This document shows, one piece after another, positions 62,748 to 64,000 of a DNA stretch of 64,000 nt. Both the position numbers and the translations under genes were made by a program. The DNA lies in the NCBI GenBank assembly GCA_016285575.1, contig JAEEQX010000001.1:20427-84426 (forward strand), read 5' to 3'. The notes under the pieces were generated by a model. The model made no database searches and was not told the DNA's origin. It saw only the letters and a program-made list of their open reading frames with translations. Each line of letters starts with the position of its first letter. Position 1 is the first letter of the stretch. Origin of the DNA: Lachnospiraceae bacterium (GTDB lineage Bacteria > Bacillota > Clostridia > Lachnospirales > Lachnospiraceae).

Positions 62748-64000
62748 TTATACAGGGTATTTATTATCAAAACATGCACTGCATATGGGCAAGTCGCCAA
62801 CCATACTCTTAAAATCTTTTAGTTTCAGATATGCAAGTGAATCTGCTTTTATGCTCTTACATATCTCTTCTGTTGAATGCTTGGATGCAATCAGTTTTTC
62901 TGATGTAGGTACATCCGTTCCGTAAAAGCAAGGATATAGGAAGGGCGGTGACGATATACGTACATGCACTTCTTTTGCTCCCGCTTCTTTTAGCATCTCT
63001 ATAATCTGTCTCATAGTTGTTCCTCGAACTATTGAGTCATCTATGAGTACTATTCGCTTATCCTTAACAACTTCTTTTAGGATGCTTAGCTTCATATGAA
63101 CCGCTGCTCTTCTTTCTTCGTCAGTGGGCTTAATGAAGCTTCGACCTATGTAACTGTTTTTATGAAAAGCCAGTTCAAATGGAATGCCTGCTTCCATTGC
63201 ATATCCTTGCGCTGCAGCTAGTCCTGAATCAGGAACACCGACTACGATGTCTGCATCTACTTTTAGTCCCTTAGCCAATGCTCTACCTGCATTAACTCTG
63301 GCTTCGTATACTGATATGCCGTCTATCACGGAATCAGTCCTTGCAAAGTAGATATATTCAAATATGCAATGTGCACCTTTTTTCTTATTGCATAGGCTCT
63401 TATCACTCTTGAAGCCGTCCTTGGTGATAGTGACTATCTCTCCGGGTTCGACATCTCTAATAAGTGTTGCACCGATACTCTCTATGGCTGCACTCTCTGA
63501 TGCAAGTATGTAGGTATCGTTTCTCTTGCCTATAACCAGGGGCTTAATACCATAGGGATCTCTTATACCGATTAACTTTCTGGGGCTAATGATTAAGCAT
63601 GCAAATCCGCCTTTTAGCTTACCTGCTGCTGCCTTGACTGCTTCTTCTATGGTGCCTGTCTTTACTCTCTTATGAATAATCTCATATGCCAGAATCTCAG
63701 TATCGGATGATGTGTAATGTGCTAAGCCTCTGTTCATCTGAGCTTCTTTTAGTTCAGCTGCGTTAACTATATTGCCGTTATGTACAAGTGCTAACGTTCC
63801 CTTGATATAGTTCATCGCTATAGGCTGTGCGTTCTCCGGTAGGCTTCCACCGGTCGTTGAATATCTTACATGTCCAACACCTATGTTGCCCTTTAGTTCT
63901 TCGAAATCTTTCTTAACGAAGACTTCACTTACTAGTCCCATGCCCTTCTTTGTTTTGATATTACCCATGGGTCCGAAGGTATCGCATAGCGACATACCGG
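62748..64000 (-). CDS. purF: Amidophosphoribosyltransferase (5' end beyond window)
   Basis: The visible 417 residues lack the first ~45-50, including the N-terminal nucleophile Cys, which lie past the window edge. Diagnostic blocks: IGHVRYSTTGGSLPENAQP in the glutaminase domain, IRDPYGIKPLVIG, and in the phosphoribosyltransferase domain VVGVPDSGLAAAQGYA, KNSYIGRSFIKP and the PRPP loop RIVLIDDSIVRGTT. Catalyses the first step of purine synthesis from PRPP and glutamine. Ends 50 bases before gltB. Confidence 0.95.
   Translation of the reverse strand, partial: GMSLCDTFGPMGNIKTKKGMGLVSEVFVKKDFEELKGNIGVGHVRYSTTGGSLPENAQPIAMNYIKGTLALVHNGNIVNAAELKEAQMNRGLAHYTSSDTEILAYEIIHKRVKTGTIEEAVKAAAGKLKGGFACLIISPRKLIGIRDPYGIKPLVIGKRNDTYILASESAAIESIGATLIRDVEPGEIVTITKDGFKSDKSLCNKKKGAHCIFEYIYFARTDSVIDGISVYEARVNAGRALAKGLKVDADIVVGVPDSGLAAAQGYAMEAGIPFELAFHKNSYIGRSFIKPTDEERRAAVHMKLSILKEVVKDKRIVLIDDSIVRGTTMRQIIEMLKEAGAKEVHVRISSPPFLYPCFYGTDVPTSEKLIASKHSTEEICKSIKADSLAYLKLKDFKSMVGDLPICSACFDNKYPV

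Overview
The window looks like a chromosomal segment of an anaerobic, low-to-mid GC Gram-positive bacterium, most likely a Lachnospiraceae member of the Butyrivibrio/Roseburia kind. The reasons are GGAGG-type ribosome binding sites, many lipobox lipoproteins, SecA with a zinc-binding tail, ferredoxin-linked indolepyruvate oxidoreductase, riboswitches ending in intrinsic terminators, and small Clostridia-type families (DUF4250-, DUF5684- and DUF6106-like). The genus is inference. Nearly all genes lie on the minus strand; the plus-strand exceptions are a HerA-like ATPase, an FMN-riboswitch riboflavin transporter and a two-component system. I see no insertion sequence, prophage, CRISPR array or rRNA.

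Region 1 (1-10.3 kb): a minus-strand corrinoid operon behind a cobalamin riboswitch (about 10320-10100) and its terminator (10012-10042). The order is a lipoprotein-anchored CbiK-type chelatase, an unknown lipoprotein, a corrinoid/iron-chelate ABC importer (binding protein, permease, ATPase), then cobyric acid synthase, CobT, CobU, CobS, a second CobU-like protein and a histidine phosphatase cut by the window edge. Just upstream of the riboswitch is a 70-nt unusual tRNA-like gene with anticodon CAT.

Region 2 (10.5-18.6 kb): a sulfur/amino-acid operon with an O-acetylhomoserine sulfhydrylase-family enzyme, an AhpD/CMD-like protein, a serine-dehydratase-like Fe-S enzyme, an SDR dehydrogenase, a polar amino acid ABC importer and an M20 amidohydrolase. 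In front of it is a promoter, a 39-codon leader peptide with a run of seven alternating Met and Cys codons, and mutually exclusive antiterminator and terminator helices. This is a textbook-shaped transcription attenuator for Met/Cys supply and the most striking feature here.

Region 3 (18.6-32.7 kb): lipoproteins and housekeeping genes: a GH114-like lipoprotein, a zinc-ribbon membrane protein, a metallo-hydrolase lipoprotein, a PAS-GGDEF diguanylate cyclase, a HAD nucleotidase, ilvE, an EF-Tu-domain/SseB-like fusion, a uracil permease, secA and two tandem small membrane paralogues.

Region 4 (32.9-45.2 kb): iorA-iorB-paaK-thioesterase for aryl-pyruvate oxidation and aryl-CoA handling; then the divergent HerA-like ATPase, riboswitch-controlled ribU, a YhhN-like protein, DegV, a two-component system and a Dabb protein.

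Region 5 (45.4-64 kb): transporters (EamA-like, MATE, MntP), an HD hydrolase, guaB, rarA, a DUF4250 protein and murD (with a terminator inside its leader), then an ammonia-assimilation block glnA-ANTAR regulator-gltD-gltB and the 3' part of purF. GS and GOGAT together form the ammonium assimilation cycle; the ANTAR protein next to glnA probably regulates nitrogen genes at the level of transcript termination.
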